Of a stretch of DNA of 64,000 bases, positions 35,001-49,277 are shown piece by piece. The notes beneath the pieces were generated by a model. The model had not been told where the DNA came from. It searched no databases and was given only the letters and a program-made list of their open reading frames with translations. The number at the start of each line of letters is the position of its first letter. Positions within the stretch are counted from its first letter, which is position 1. This DNA comes from Lycocorax pyrrhopterus obiensis (lineage: Eukaryota > Chordata > Aves > Passeriformes > Paradisaeidae). The position numbers and the translations under genes are program-made. Location: positions 30,975,629 to 31,039,628 of the forward strand of contig JACSVZ010000006.1 in assembly GCA_014706295.1 (NCBI GenBank), given 5' to 3'.

Positions 35001-36480
35001 TTTGTCTGCCTCTTTTTTTATTTTCAATAAATCTTTCTTCAAAGGCCTGATAATTCTTCACTCTCTTTTCTGGTCTTTGTCATGTGAAAAGTAGCAGCTA
35101 CGGTACAAAAGATAAGCTAGATGATATGGGTTTATTACAAAGTAAATGAAATACTTTCAAAGAAATACTAGGTAATTTTTTCTTCTTGTTCTATAACCCT
35201 ACAAAATTCCTTCCAAAACTTAGTGCAAATTTGCAAGCAACCTATTTTTTTCTCCAATGAGATACTTGAAATTAAAAGAATTTGCATTCTTTTGCTCTCA
35301 CAGTAGTATGGCAGTGGTCATTTAGTTGATAATGAATGATTACGTGTGTCAAGTACAATAAAATAGTAGTTCAGATACTAATTATCAGCCAAAAGATTCA
35401 TTGCCACTAATAAGAAGACATGATCTTGTCACTCTTAGGTCACAAACTATGCATTTTTCTCTTTCTAATTTGAAGCTCTGGAAAATCTTAGCTTTATCTT
35501 CTGCTGGCCTTAGCACCAAATTTTTGGGATCTCAATATTTCACCAAAATAAAATTTAGAGCATGGAAATAAATTGGCGTAATTCTAAACAAATTTCACTG
35601 AATACACGATACTTTGGATGATTCAATTGGGAGTCAATAAAACTGACAGAAAATGTTAAAAGAGTTGAACTATAAGTAATTCAATTTATTAGGCAATATC
35701 TCAGGATTAATACATTTCATTGAGTGATCTTTTCTTACCTCCCTGACATTTGAATGACCATCAGAAATAGTTTTGATGTAGATTTAAGCTGTACTTGACT
35801 ACTTTTGGGTATCAGCATTCAATGTGGTTCTATACGTTCACTCTCTACATTGTAAATCTCAGTCTATAAAAAAACATACTTAACTGTTTTTTTTTTTTAT
35901 GGGTAGAAAGGGTTTAAGAATAATTTTTAGTTTTCATGATAGCTTTCAGGTTTAAAAGTTTGTTTGGCTTGTTGGTACTTTTCCTTCCTTCATTCCTTTT
36001 TCTTTCTGACTTGGAGGCATGTGGCTTCACAAACCTTCCCCTTACAATCTTGCTTTATATATACATGGTTTTCTGCACAATATTTTGACTTTGCTGAAAC
36101 AGGGAAATGGCTGATAATAAGCCCAACCCATTTCTGACTGGGAACTCCCAACCTCAGAATCTAAACCTACATATTTTATAAAAGGACCTCGTCTGCCTGG
36201 GTTACACCAAACTGAACTATGTGTCCAATTATGTATGATTGCAATACGTAGTAAGATGTGCAAATTTACAAAAGTGGATAAATGGTGAATCTTTGAAAAA
36301 CCTGTTTACAGCTACTTTTCCTTTTTATTTTTTTTTAAATATTTTCCTGCATAGTGTTTCAGAAAGTCATAAAAACTGTGATGCCAAGACAATCTGAAAT
36401 AAAAGTTCTAAGGTTTATTATTAAATTGAGACCGTAGTTCCACTAAAATGATAATGACTTTTACATCCTCTTAGTCCATG
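32091..36480. other. AT-rich noncoding DNA, no gene seen
   Basis: No gene or clear transposable element. A short CAA/A-rich tract lies at about 32757-32787. The interval 32940-33190 looks less AT-biased than its surroundings but shows no exon signals. Between 33200 and 36000 open frames shorter than 60 codons are all that remain. Confidence 0.65.
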
Positions 36481-38050
36481 GTGGTGAGCCAAGTGAAACC
36501 ACCAAACTGCGTAATTCCAGACTAAAAATAAAAAAGGTTTTATTGTTCATAATATCTCCCACACCTTGTCTCTGTTCAGATAACGTAATAAGGATGACGC
36601 CAAAGAATGAGTTAATTTTTAGGAAGCTCTGTTTTTCACTTTAATATCAAGACCTTAATATTACACTAATAAAAATAAAGTGGAAAACCCTTAAAAACAC
36701 ATGACTAATTTTTTTATTGGTATGAGTAGTATAACAATGGTATCTCCATAGTAGGGCACTTTTACAAAGGTAGTGACAGAATAGCTATTAAATTGTCTGT
36801 GTGAAAGGTTGAAATAAAATATTCTTTTTCCACGTTCTGTGAACTGAGGTTTAAAATAAGAACTTTTAAAAGATATTTGCAGAATGTGTTTCTTGCCTAC
36901 ATCATAAGAGTTTAGGGATCTTTAAAGGTAGTGATTATATATGACAGGAAGGGTTAATGCTCAAGTACTCCTAAGTCCATGGAAAGAAAAATGTTCTATA
37001 TACTGCTCAGATATGGGCTTCTGTCAAGGCCTACCTCAAAGCCCTGTGAACTTCATATAGTTCCTTCAATTGTCTTTTCAGGATGTAAATCAATTAAGAT
37101 AAACAAAATAAAAATGGGAGATTTTGATTTTACTTATTTCAAAAAATGACTCTGATACTGCAGAAGAAGCAACAGAAATGTACTTTGGAAATGGAGGACA
37201 GACAAAAAACTTCATGCCATTTGATTCTCAAACTAGAAAGGAATTAAATTGTAACTTAACCCTTTATTAGTCCGAAAGACTGCTTTCTTGTTCTGTATAT
37301 TGTTATTTCAAAGTTCAGTCTTGTAAAGGGAACTGGAAGTCAAAGGAGTCTGATATGTGCCACACTGCTTCCAGATCCAGTGAAGATTTTCTGTTTTAGA
37401 AATCCTGCAGTAGTTTCTGCCTTTGCTCATTGATATTGGATTTGGGGTGGCTGTTTCAGTAATTTGTCTACAGTCGAGTACCAGATTTTTGTTATGGCTA
37501 AGGCCAGATACAACAGTTTAATTCATATCTAGTATTATGTACTTCATGCTTTCTTTTTCCAATTTGAGTGCTGCATATTTATAATAAACTCATTAGCAAG
37601 GTTAAGAACTCTACGTCTATGTGATCTGATGGTTTACTTTAGCACTTTTATAGCCTTCAATATTAAAAAAAATACCACTATTAATTCATGCTTGAAAGTT
37701 CTTCAAAAGCAGTTTCATATAAAAATCAGGCATAATGTTGAAACCCCTACTGTAAGGAAGATTATTTGCACTTGACATGTTGAAAGCCCTGGGATTGTAA
37801 GCTTTTGAGGATCACACAATATGCAGGATGTCCTGAAAGAAATTCTGAATTATCTAAACTAGCAATACAGTAATAATTACTCTGAAATTTTATAATTCCA
37901 TAGATAATTTCATTCCAATGCTTCTTTTGGTTCTGTCAGACTGGACTGTTCTACAGGAGTTAATAGAGGTCTCTGGGGAGCAAACCTTTACAAATGTTTT
38001 CTAAACATCAACATACTTTAGATCAAATGTTTTCTGGATGCACAATACCA
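36481..38050. other. AT-rich noncoding DNA; one MEF2-like site
   Basis: A perfect match to the MEF2 consensus, CTAAAAATAA, is at 36522-36531, with a GATGACGCCA CRE-like motif about 60 bases downstream. No gene, repeat family or RNA gene is recognisable in the interval. Confidence 0.45.
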
Positions 38051-41000
38051 TCCTCATTTTCTGACCTCAAAAAATGAATTGGTAATACGTATGAGCACAA
38101 ACATTATTAACGGAAGTGACAGGGAAACTTCCGGTATGTTTATATTCCTTTTCAATTTAATTTTCTTAAGAAGTCTGCAAAAAGGTCTGTTATGTTTTGA
38201 TTTTCTGATTATCATCTTTGTTTTTGTTTTTTGGGGGTTTTTTTTGTACAGCAATCTTCAAGTGATCAGCCAAGAAATTATCTGTAGCGAAGTACTAAAA
38301 ACAAAAATTCACGTTTTACATTGGCGTACGGCAATATAGAATGCTTTAGGCATTGGAGACCATGATTGTAGGGAAAGACTTCAGGAAAAATGACCTACTA
38401 GAACTTCAGAGTAGCAGAAGCACAGTCTGTCACTGATTTTGGACCCCTGGAGCTACACACTGTTGACTGCCTCGGTGTTTTTTGCATCAGCGTCCTGGCA
38501 TTTCTCAGACCCATCACAAACCTTATATTCTACTCTAGAATGATCTAAATCTTGATTTCTCAGACTTGCATTTCTAACCGGATCTCAGATACATTCTCTC
38601 AAAAACACATGCAAACCCTGAATGAAAGCACTTCCATGCAGATAAATACCAAGAGGAACCAGATTTTAGGCATCTTGTTGCAGATCTTCAGTTCCTCTTA
38701 GGTAAAAGGAAACATGAGATATTTTACAATTTTTTTGTATGCCAACATTAGTGCTGTCTTTGAACTGCCCTTTTCCAAAAATGTTTTGTGAAGAACTCAG
38801 TTCAAAACCATTTCACATTTAAAGATCTGCATTCCTTATTTCTTACCCAGGTGTCTGTGTCAGGGGACTGGCAAGGCTTTCACTGTGCTTATTCTGATGG
38901 GCGAATTACACCCATAGCAATTTATTAGTACTTACTAAATTTCAATCTCTTTATTTCCTCCTCTGTTAAAATTAATTTTGTAATAATGATTTTTTCCTTC
39001 CCTACTTTCATTTCTTTTCATGGGTTTATTAGTGTATAGCTGCAGAAGGCTTATCTGCCCTGTATTCTGACATCTCCTTAATATATCTTTAAGCTAGTTT
39101 AATGCTTTGCCTGACTGCTATTCTCAATACACTTATTATAGATGATAGGTGTAATAGAAACAGTGTTACTTTTGAAAAATGGCTGGACATTTCATTACTG
39201 TCATTTCACTGAGAAATAGGGGTTTGTTTAATGCATATGAAAAACACTAGCAGAAATAAAAGATCAAAAGGGATAAAAAATCAAAGCAATTTTTCTTCTT
39301 TTCAGATGCCAGATTGAGAGTTCTCAGTGTACTTTAAACAATGATTTATTAGTCTTCTGAGATTAGAGAAGTTTGTGCCTTTTTAAGCATAAAGTTTTCT
39401 ATTCTGGAAATAAAAGGCAAGTAGCATAACGTACTAATTATTCATGGCACTTATATGGTAATATGTTTCTATATAGAATTTCTTTTCATAGCTGTTACTA
39501 ATTCCATGTATACTAATGAAATAGCTGTAATCCAAACAGGAGAGTAAATTCAATTAAAAACATAGTAAAAAAATCTCATTTTTTAATGAGAAGAAATGTC
39601 CTTTTATCACAGCAACAAAACAACTGTTTTACCATATAATTTTCCATTTCATTCACTATTCCATTTTTATCTGCAACCATCTGATTAGGCTTAGTTGTTG
39701 GGAAAATCTCCTGCAAGACAGCTTCCACAACACAACAAAAACTGGAAAAGTTCATTGGTCTTTTTGTATACACGCCACGGAGAGCTCAGCCATCCCAGTT
39801 CAGTCATATAATTAACCCTGGACTGGTTCTCCCATGGTTTTGGGTTGGTTTTTTAGTTGGAAGGGTTTTTTGTGGATTTTTTTCCCCTATCTTTTCTTGA
39901 TTATCTCTTTTTCAGAGAGCTAAAGAGTGAGATAATACTTGAAACCATTTAAATGGCAGAAAATGCTCATTAGTATTCAGCTGAAAGACTAACTAGACAA
40001 TGAGTGTTACAGGTCATTGACGACTGAAGACCGGTAGATCCAGAAGGCTTCTTTTTGTTTGTATTTATCATCAAAGAAGAAATAGAAGAAAAATGAAGAA
40101 TGAGAATATAGGCAGGAAAAACCTAGAACATTCCAGTCAATTAAATATCCTATATGTAATTTTCTAAACATGCCTTTTACTTCACAAAAGCTTCTGTGTG
40201 TTTTACCAAGGGTACCTGTTTTCTAACATTTCTTTGGAAGCCTTATTCTATTAAGGCCTTTGGTGCTGGCTATTTCTGCTTGTAAAGAAAAGAGACATTT
40301 GTTAGTGAATTTGTACTAGTTCATTTTTTGATATTATTGTTGTGAAATAGGAGACAGTCACCAATTTTTATGAATTTTGAGTTAAAGTATTTGTCTGTGG
40401 AACATATATCAAGAACATCCTGTAATGACAATAAAATAAGAGATTCAAATAAACTCTCGAAAAGCAGAATGAGATCATTGCCTCTGCAGACTGAACATCA
40501 GTAATTATTGGAGAAACCATAGGGCCAGAACCTTAGCAGCTGTAAATCAGTAAAACTTCACTAAGCCAAACAGAACTACCTCAATTTTCAGAAGCTGACT
40601 ACAGCAATATTATTTTAGAAGGTTTTATTTGCAAGACACACTCTGCTTAACAGCAGGCGCAAAGTACTTTCTACAGTTTAAGCTATTTGTGAGGAATGAG
40701 ACAGACTGACTAGGAGGAAAGGATTTAGTCCAGTTCGTGTGAAAAATATGGTGATTAATTTAAAATGCACTTAAAAAATCTGCAGAGCACTTGGAAAGAA
40801 CAATGACTTTTCAATTGCTATCTGTGTGAGGGGCAGCTCATTATGCATTAGAAACAGAACTTCAATTTATATAAATGTTTCAGTGGTTCTACTTGTATAA
40901 TGCTCAATCAGGTACTTGCATGCTTGTGCTCAATATTGCATTACACTCTAAATTCTGCAACAGATACAGGAAAGTTATGTACTAACTCAAGCATATCACC

Positions 41001-44000
41001 AAGGTAAGAATTTTGGAGTCTTTGCATAAGCAGACAGTATGCCATGATATTTAGCTTGAATTTTCAGACGATTCAGACATAGAATCACAAAACAGCTCTG
41101 CTGTGTTGCCTATCTGTTGGCAACCTCTAACATAACTAGAACAAAGGTGCCATGTTGAACTCACAGCCTCATGTGAAAATTTTAAGTGAAGGTGTTGACT
41201 GCTGCAAAGCTCTGCTATGATTACCTGGAGGTGTCAAAATAGAATTCTTCAGTCCTTTTATCAGGTACATGAATTTTAGGGAATGATAAGTTGTGTAGCG
41301 TAGTATCTCTCTGAGTATATTTTTCAAGCTTTTTCAATCATTATACAGAATCTCCAGTCTGCATTTTTTTGTTTCTTCTCCTTCACAATATTGGAGGACC
41401 TGGAGTTAGGTTCCTGGAATTATTACAAAAAATAAAATGTAATACACTTTTCTTGTAGGCTTGAGTTAAAAAGAATGGTTTTTTTTCAGTTGTTCAGTTA
41501 GGTACTTACTATAAGGAACAGTAAGTATTAGATGTTTTGTACTTACAAACCTTTAAAATAGCTTTGATAAGATTTTATAGATTCTATGTCCCATATAGCT
41601 TATGGAAACCAATATTCCATTGTAATAATATTGTTTCACTTCTGAGTCTGTCAAAATTGGATTCTGTTGTTTAAGAATTGAAAGCTATCTCTCAGAATAC
41701 AACTTTACTTTGTACTTTTGTATTTTGCTTTTATCGCAGTGGCTTTAGGTGTATAGAAGTGGAACCTCTTCTATTAAATATTTCACTTTGTTTTTTTGTT
41801 TTACTTTCTTTCTTGTGAAAAATGTTGTGTTCTTACAAGCAATTTGCTATGTCTCATTTCTTTCCTGTAAGTGACTTTTTTTTTAACCAGTGTTCTTGGC
41901 ATAAAATGGCCACAGAAAAACAAGTATGAAAAATCTTTTCTTACAGTAAATTCAAAGAGAACCATTCACTTTATCTTGCATGGAAGACCTAGAAAAAAAA
42001 TCACAACACTTTTAAAACATTTCCCAGGTTTTAAAGGTCCACTGTACTGGGAATGATATTTTGTGTGTCTGATTTGATATATATAAAAATATCAAGCACT
42101 TAAATTTTCCTCAGAATGAATTAATTCTTTTGGCACCAAAAAGAAACTAAAACTAATATCCATAGTTATTTTATTTATTCCACAGTCTTTATGCATCTTT
42201 TTTTCAAATGGCTTCACAAAAGAGAAAGTCGTGATGAACAAGCTTCTAATAATGAAGAGTGGTTAAAAGAATCTGTATAAAGATATGAACCATGTCTGAA
42301 AATACTCGTCCTGAAGCTCTGTTCATTTTCACCACTCTTATACACCGAGACATAAGAGTCCCAACTCTGGTAATGCTGGAAAAATTATGTGTACTGTCTG
42401 AGCTCACACTATTTGGGTTTCAGTGCATACATCAGAAAACAGTTCTACCAAGGATAGAGTAATTATCCAGAACACTTTTGGAAAACCATGTGTTTATAAG
42501 TGTGTCACAAACAGTGCATCTCAACGTGAATTATTGCACTTTTGTCTTTCCCAAGGTGATCATGATATAGGTATAGCACAAGAATGACTCCAGCTGAAGG
42601 TAGAAACTTTGAAAGAGTTTCAAAGGGAAGGATGGGGAGATAGGGAGCACAATATGGTTTATCTAGGAACAAAATAAGTCCTTTGAAGCTCAAATCTTAT
42701 TTGTGAGTGATTACAGTCAAGTTATGATGATGTAGAATAATATTGCATTGATCAACCTTAAATTTAATGTGATACATACATGAAAAATATGATTCACACG
42801 TGATGTATTGTTACCATTTTCAGAGTTTTATTCAATTCATGTTGAAATGTTCAGAAACTATACGCCAACTCATAGCACTGCAAATCTTCTGTAATTTTTG
42901 CTTTTCTTCAGTGAAGAAATATGGTCAAGTTATGAATTGATTTTAGAGTGAATAGCAGGAATAAACCAACAAATAAGCAGAAAAAACCCCTGTGATTATT
43001 TTACTTCTATTGAACTATTGAACTTTCTTACTTACTGAATTATTAGGAATTAAATATTTTACATTCTGAAAAAAATAGGTCTATCATTTATGGATCTTTG
43101 TACATATTTACATGGTCCTGATTCAGGGATAATCTCTTTAATGATCATCACAAGAAGAACATGGATTCAGAGAAATCAGAGAAAAGAAAGACCATTGAGA
43201 TCATTGCATTTATTCACTTGCTAGTGCAGCAAGCTGGATTAGGAAAGCACCAGTAAATTAAATACGGAGAGTTTTCAGGCACATAAGAGTTACCACTTCT
43301 CATTAATAATTAAGTTTCCAGGGTGTTCCTGCTAGAGGCTTCAGACAACATTACCTTTTGTTAAGTCAAGAATGTGATCTCTGATCCAAATTTGGTTTTT
43401 TGACTAATCTCAGAAAAATAGCCTTTTATTTACTTATGTGTCTATTTTAGTGCCTTCAGATATTTTTAAGGTAGGTTGTTGTTTGTTTTTTTCATGGAAG
43501 AACCTCAGATGGTCATCAGTCTTTCATACAAACAGTGACCTAAAGGACCGAGAAAATGTTTCCTGAAAACCAACATTGTTTACAGGCCATCTGTCCTCCC
43601 CTTCCATATTTTGCTTGGTTTCCCATGATTATATGTATATTCTGAACACTTAGCCATTAATCAGACATTGTATCACCATAATATCATAATAACTTAAAAT
43701 ACACTCTTTTTTTTTTTTACTTTATTTTCAGTAATTTTTTGAGACATACATGGTATCTGTTCTTATGTCTATACAGAACAGTGGCCATTTTTTCTTAAAT
43801 ATTTTTGCTTCAACAATACATGTTAAAGTACTTATCCAAAAATTTGCTTTGGCTTTGAGTTCAGCAAACAACATGGGTCCGAAAGTGCTGAGGTTTAGAC
43901 ATATTTTAGACACATTAGATTTACCATGCATGCATAAAGCGTCTGTGTGCAACATGTGCTCTCTTAGAAATGATGGGTCATGAATGAACAAGCGAAGTGT

Positions 44001-44560
44001 TTGTTTGTTTGGGATCCCTTGAAATTCTGAATGAATTAGCTAAGGGACTATTTCCTGCACAGCAAAATGAATAAGGGAGACGGATATACTGGGAGCTTTC
44101 CTCAAGATGTTATTGGAAGATAAATGCAAAGAACAAATACTTTGTTTCTTTGAAGTCACATTTCTGACTGTCTGTCACCGATTGCCTGTCTGTTGTAAAG
44201 TAGTTGTAAGGAAAGATGAGAATAAAGTCACCCAAAGGGGGGAAAAAACCTCATAATCCTTCAGTGATCAGGACAGCCTGAAGTGTAAAGAAAACAGTAA
44301 GACCACAGTCATGGTTCTTAATACCTCTTACTAGATCTCAGTAATAATAGATGCTGAAAGTGTTTACCAATAAAGATAAAAATTCAAAATTGTGTACAAA
44401 TTAAGAACGCTATAGTATAGCTGTGAAGAATGTAGCCTTCTACATTTATTAATTTATCATAAAGTATATTTGGTACTTAATAATAGAGATGTTCAGACAA
44501 TTTGAAGGAATTTGGGGAGTAAGAGTTAAACGATGAAAGGCAAGTGCTAGGATCCACTCT
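38050..44560. other. AT-rich noncoding DNA, no gene seen
   Basis: Only short frames are present (the longest about 87 codons), and several are mirror shadows, for example 38054-38339 and 43728-43991 on opposite strands. No interspersed repeat is recognised by eye. A T-rich run occurs near 43707-43719. Confidence 0.65.
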
Positions 44561-44629
44561 TCTGTAAAGTAGAAGCTCTGGAAGGCAGCATTTTGGTCTT
44601 CCTCTACTCTTTTCCTCTATGTTATTCCC

Positions 44630-44700
44630 TGAACAAGTTATATAATAATAAATTGCTGTGACCTGAGATGATATCTCTCTGCATAAAATAAGTGAGAGGT
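44630..44700 (+). repeat. Doubtful MIR-like scrap
   Basis: GAACAAGTTATATAATAATA, then GCTGTGACCTGAGATGATAT, then CTCTGCATAAAATAAG, loosely follows the MIR core (CAAGTTACTTAACC, GTGCCTCAG, CATCTGTAAAAT). The similarity is weak and may be chance in AT-rich DNA. Confidence 0.2.
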
Positions 44701-47700
44701 CTATAACTGCAAGGCAGAAATATATTGTGAAAGATGGCTACAGTCCCTTTAGAATAATATTTAAAAAAAATAAATGTAAAGATCCTTTATCCAAGACAGC
44801 TGTTCAGAAAAAAGATGATTATAAATTCCCTCACACATGAATGCATAGTAATAGAACAATCAGTAATAGAAACTAATCAGAAGACTTCTGTTAAGGAAAA
44901 AATTCTAATTGAAAGGGACATATTTTTAGTTGCAAAAAGAAATACATGTTATCATAGCATATGGTAAGTCTACTCACAAGATACTTTTCAATTCAAAGTA
45001 TTGTATTTTGTAAGCCTGCTAAAGTCTTATCGTTTTAGCAAACACTGGTTTACATACACTTCAGAATACTTTAAATTATATCTATTTCATATTTCCTTTT
45101 ATTGGTGTCGTCTTCCCCTTTGAAATGCCTGTGATGAAACACAAAAACCCCTCAAATTGTTTATGTTCAATATAGTGAAGTCATCTGATGCTACAGATGG
45201 TTAAAATAGTATTGAGAAAAATTTGTGAGCACAGGATTTATATTAATTGCAGGATTAACATAACCTGTTAATTTCAGCAAGAAAATTGAAAGAGACAACG
45301 AGAGGACACAAGGCAATGATATTTATAATAAATTCTGAGGTTTGAATAATATTTTTAAAGAACTGTTCATATTTTTAAAGTATTGTGGGGTGGCTTTAAA
45401 TTGCACATATTAAAAACCCATAAGCCAGAACTGTTGCCTTAGGAAACAGACTGAACAAAAAAGAAAAAAAAAATAGGCAGCAGTCAATTTAAAGATGCTC
45501 TGAGAAATTCCAGTTAAAAGAATTAAAACAATTAAAGGTATGATACAAGGCATTAAGTAAGGTGAAATGAGCTGAAGATTTTACTAAGACAAATTTATAA
45601 AAGGTACTAGAACAATAAAGGAAAAAAAGCCTTATTTTTCCTGTTTATGAAGAGGAGTTATAAAAACTATATAAACAGTATTTTATTTCAGCTCTCCCTT
45701 CATATACCAAATATCACATTTACTTATATTCACCTCTGCCCCAAAAATGGCTAAAAAAACCAGGGTCATTACAGCACAAAAGGTTAAAAAATTTTTCAAT
45801 TCAACACTTGAATCTTATAGTAAATAACTGTAAATATATAAACTCAAGTGAAGTAAATTCTAAATCATTGTTAAAGAATTAAATATAACTCTTCACAGTG
45901 ATTACCTGAATGTCTGGGAGCCTTGCACTGTGATTTAAACAACTTGATCTTTTAGATACTTTCAGCCTCTCCTGTAAATTTTTTAGTTTCAATACTCTTG
46001 AAGACAAAGTATTATCTATTTATCGTCCCCAGGGGGAAATTAGATGTAAGAGTTGTTTCAGATAATTTATAGTAGTTGATCGACACATCTCAAGAACATT
46101 CTTTTTTTATATTCTCCTGAACACCATTGTCATTGGGTTTAGTTATGACTTCTGTCATTGACTATTTATAAATTGTTAAACTTATCCATGATAAATAGAA
46201 CAGAAATAATTAATGCATGCATGGGGTTTTTTCTCCATTCCTAAGCTTTTATACAATAAAAATATGCACAGTTTATCTCTTTCTGATTTTCATATTTCAT
46301 ATTTTTTAGTAATAGACTTCTTAGGGCTTCTTCTGCGGTAGGCTTAGTCTCAAAAATGCAACTTCTTTGAATAGATCTTTATAAAGAAGAAGTTTGTAGG
46401 ATTTGAAATGGAACTTTTCACTCTTCGTTGTTCACATGCTCTTTTATTAAAACAGTGCGTTAATCACAGTTAATAAATTTGATACCAAAATTCAAGGAAG
46501 GAAAACATCTTCCAAGATTGGGATAAGTCAACAAACACTCTCAAAGTATTAAGAAACAGAAAAAAATGTAAAATGTATCCCATTATTTGTTAGTTAGATA
46601 AGCAACTTTAAAAAATAAGAATTTATTTTTTTACCATATGCATGAAAAAAATATTTAAAAGTCTATTAGTAAAAAGAAATATTATCACAAAATTTCCAAC
46701 AGTTCTCCAATAATCTATGATAATGATATTTGTAACAAAACATAAGGTCTTAAGAATGCTTTGCATGCTATTTTCTTTGAATCAATACTACTCTTTTCCT
46801 GTTCAACTTTCAGGGTTGGGGTTTTTTTGACTTTTAGGTCCTCAGGTTGATCATCTATTAGGGAATATATTGTTTTGTTCAGCGTAGAGTGAAAATTCTA
46901 ATAGCTTGATTGGTATGCATGTACAAAATAGAAGGTGTCTTGTAAAAATATCAAGCATTTCAACTAGACTAGGAGCCTTTTATTCCCATTTTAATGTCAC
47001 AGGACATTCAAAGATAGATAAATCTGAGCCAGTCATATATTATTTTAACCAGGGAAGTATTTGAAGCAAGTTTTAAATGAATAGTTTAATGATTGATACA
47101 ACATTAGGGAAATTTCAGTAGGGAAAATAAGAATTTGGTATTGCCGATGCAGCATACTTTGTGTCTCTGAGAAAATGATCTCACTACCAAAAAGTTCAAT
47201 ATTGTACAAGCTCTCTGTGTTCAGGAATGACTTCAAACTTTAAACTGAGGTCTTGTTTCTTGGCATCTCAGTTATATCTTACTAACTACAGTTAGCTGTC
47301 AGAATTCTGAAGATAACTGACACTGACATAATTTGTGTTAATAAAAGAAATATGTGAGATACTGGTTTCTGTCTTCTTTTGTTTCAAAGGAAAATGCAGT
47401 CATTAGCAATTGGCCCTGATTGTCTCCTGTTACTCCTCTGGTAACCCACTTTGTGTTCCTGGTGATCCCACCATACATTGCTCTTATCTAATGGAAAAAG
47501 TCTGAATGGAGGTAAAATGGAAGAAGTTGCGATCCAAAGCCCATTTTGTTTTGATGCATCAACAAAAAAAAATCTATTTTATTACAAAATAATTCCACCC
47601 ATCAGTTAGAAGTAAAACAAAGGAACAGTTCAGTAGTTAGCAGCCTTGCTATCACTTTGTTTTTGGAACATTTTCTCTTAAATGTCTGTCCTAGCCTGCA

Positions 47701-48180
47701 CTTACCTTGTGCAGCTGCACTTTATGCCTTTTGCTGCTCACATTTTCCTTTTGCGTTGCTGAGTAGACACGGAGCAAGCAAGTGCTGTGGGAAAGAACAA
47801 ACTTACTTCTGCATACCTGCTCTAACATCCTGGACAGCAATTATTGTTTGCAAACACTCTCAGACAGGCTATTCACAAGTGACTGAAGGAAGGAAAAGGG
47901 TGTTCAGCCAAGTGAGGAACAGCATCTACTCCAGTCACCGTTTCAATGCAGACTAGCATCACTTGAGGTGACTGAAAATGTCACTGTTTCTCAGTATTCA
48001 CAACTTTGTGTTAGGTCCTTTAGATCACCTAAAAACCCCATATCTGAGGAAGCATGCACGGGTTGATCTTGTCCACAAGAATATAACAGGTTGGCTCCAT
48101 AATGTCGATATGAAGTTGTTAAATTTGTGTTGTGTCATCAAAGTCACCATTTGTTTCAATGTAGGACATTTTCTATTTGG
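44700..48180. other. Very AT-rich noncoding DNA, no gene seen
   Basis: This is among the most AT-rich parts of the window, and between about 44700 and 47000 no frame reaches 60 codons. From 47650 to 47960 composition becomes more balanced and a 99-codon plus-strand frame appears, without domains or splice sites that I trust. Nothing else is recognised. Confidence 0.65.
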
Positions 48181-48185
48181 CATCT
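48181..48185. repeat. Left target-site duplication of solo LTR (CATCT)
   Basis: CATCT lies immediately before the TGTCGTGG terminus and is repeated exactly at 49437-49441 after the other terminus. Five-base duplications are characteristic of ERVL-class insertions. Confidence 0.9.
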
Positions 48186-48250
48186 TGTCGTGGTTTGACT
48201 TGAACTGACAGGCAGTTCTTTAGACTAATCACGCTTTTCTTAATTCTACA

Positions 48251-48258
48251 TATAAAAA
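48251..48258 (+). promoter_or_regulatory. TATA-like box in the solo LTR
   Basis: TATAAAAA in CTACATATAAAAACCCC lies about 65 bases inside the LTR and just ahead of its GC-rich block. It would be an unusually short U3 if this is the viral promoter. A weaker TTAAAAA near 48763 is an alternative. Confidence 0.4.
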
Positions 48259-49271
48259 CCCCGTAGAAGGCGGGATTTTAGAGAAGTTTTTCTCCCCCGT
48301 TCCGGCTGAGTGCAGGACAGGAGAGGGAGAGGGGGAGGGGTGGGCCCCATTGCCCGGCCCGCGGGGCTGGGGACGGGTGCCCCTGCTTCTTGCCTTTCTG
48401 CCTCTTGCCCCTTCTTTTAACGCTGCAGCACGGACTCTAAACTGTAAAGAAAAAAAAGCGATTCCTTTAAGCCGCGAGTGGCGATAGCTAGCCACAGGGC
48501 TGAAGTCATCTGACGCAGTATTTTGAGGAAGGGGGAGCCGGCGGAGCCTTCAGTGCAGCCAGCAGACTTTGCAACGAACAGAAGACACCCTTTTCTTACA
48601 TAGTGCACCCAGCAGCGCAGAAAGAGCAAGGGGAGGCTCTCTCTCCACCTTAGAGCCTGATAACACCCTACAATATGGCGACTTTCAGAGCCAGAGAGAA
48701 AGAAAAACGGGGTCACGTGAGACGAAGCTACAAGGGCGGCGCTGCGTGGTCCCACACGGAGCTTAAAAATCTCCTTTCTTCGCCGTGGTATGAACTGTAA
48801 TATTGCAAACTGTTTGTCTCTTTAATCTATGTTAAAGTATGTGGGGGGATGAGCATTTTTTTTTCTTGAGTAGCTTGTAAAAAGTTAAAGAATACCAATG
48901 CTAAGCTATGCGTATAAAGCAAAAAAAGAAAAACTTATACAGCCTGGTGGCAGAAAAAAAACCCTTATGTTCAAGCCAAAAAGAAAAAAATGATTCATTC
49001 TTAAACAAGTAGTAACCCCATGTGAGGGCCTGTGTCTTGCAGTTGAAAGAGCTGGGAGAGGGCTCATGGAAAAGAGATGTGTTACACCCTAGCAGAGATT
49101 GTTAATTCTAAGCAAACCTGCAAAATGGTGACAGTGTGCAAAACCAGGCAAGGCAAAAGAGAAACCCCTTTTTCCCTTCCTAGAATTGTAATACTGATTA
49201 GGAGAGAGAAAGGTGAAGAAAAAAAAGTTCTGAAAGTTTGTTCTGTTGTAGCCTTTCCATCTAAGTCTGTT

Positions 49272-49277
49272 AATAAA
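49272..49277 (+). terminator. Polyadenylation signal in the solo LTR
   Basis: AATAAA followed 14-43 bases later by the G/T-rich stretch GTCAAGTAGTGTGCCTGCTT. This is the usual arrangement of a functional poly(A) site and supports plus orientation of the LTR. Confidence 0.5.

Noticed and set aside
41088..41140. CATAGAATCACAAAAC resembling a reversed CR1 3' end
   Set aside because: The expected GGTTGGAAGGGACC stretch does not follow, so the match is only about 14 bases.
48229..48755. Two overlapping minus-strand frames of 88 and 112 codons
   Set aside because: Both lie within the GC-rich block of the solo LTR and show no viral protein features.
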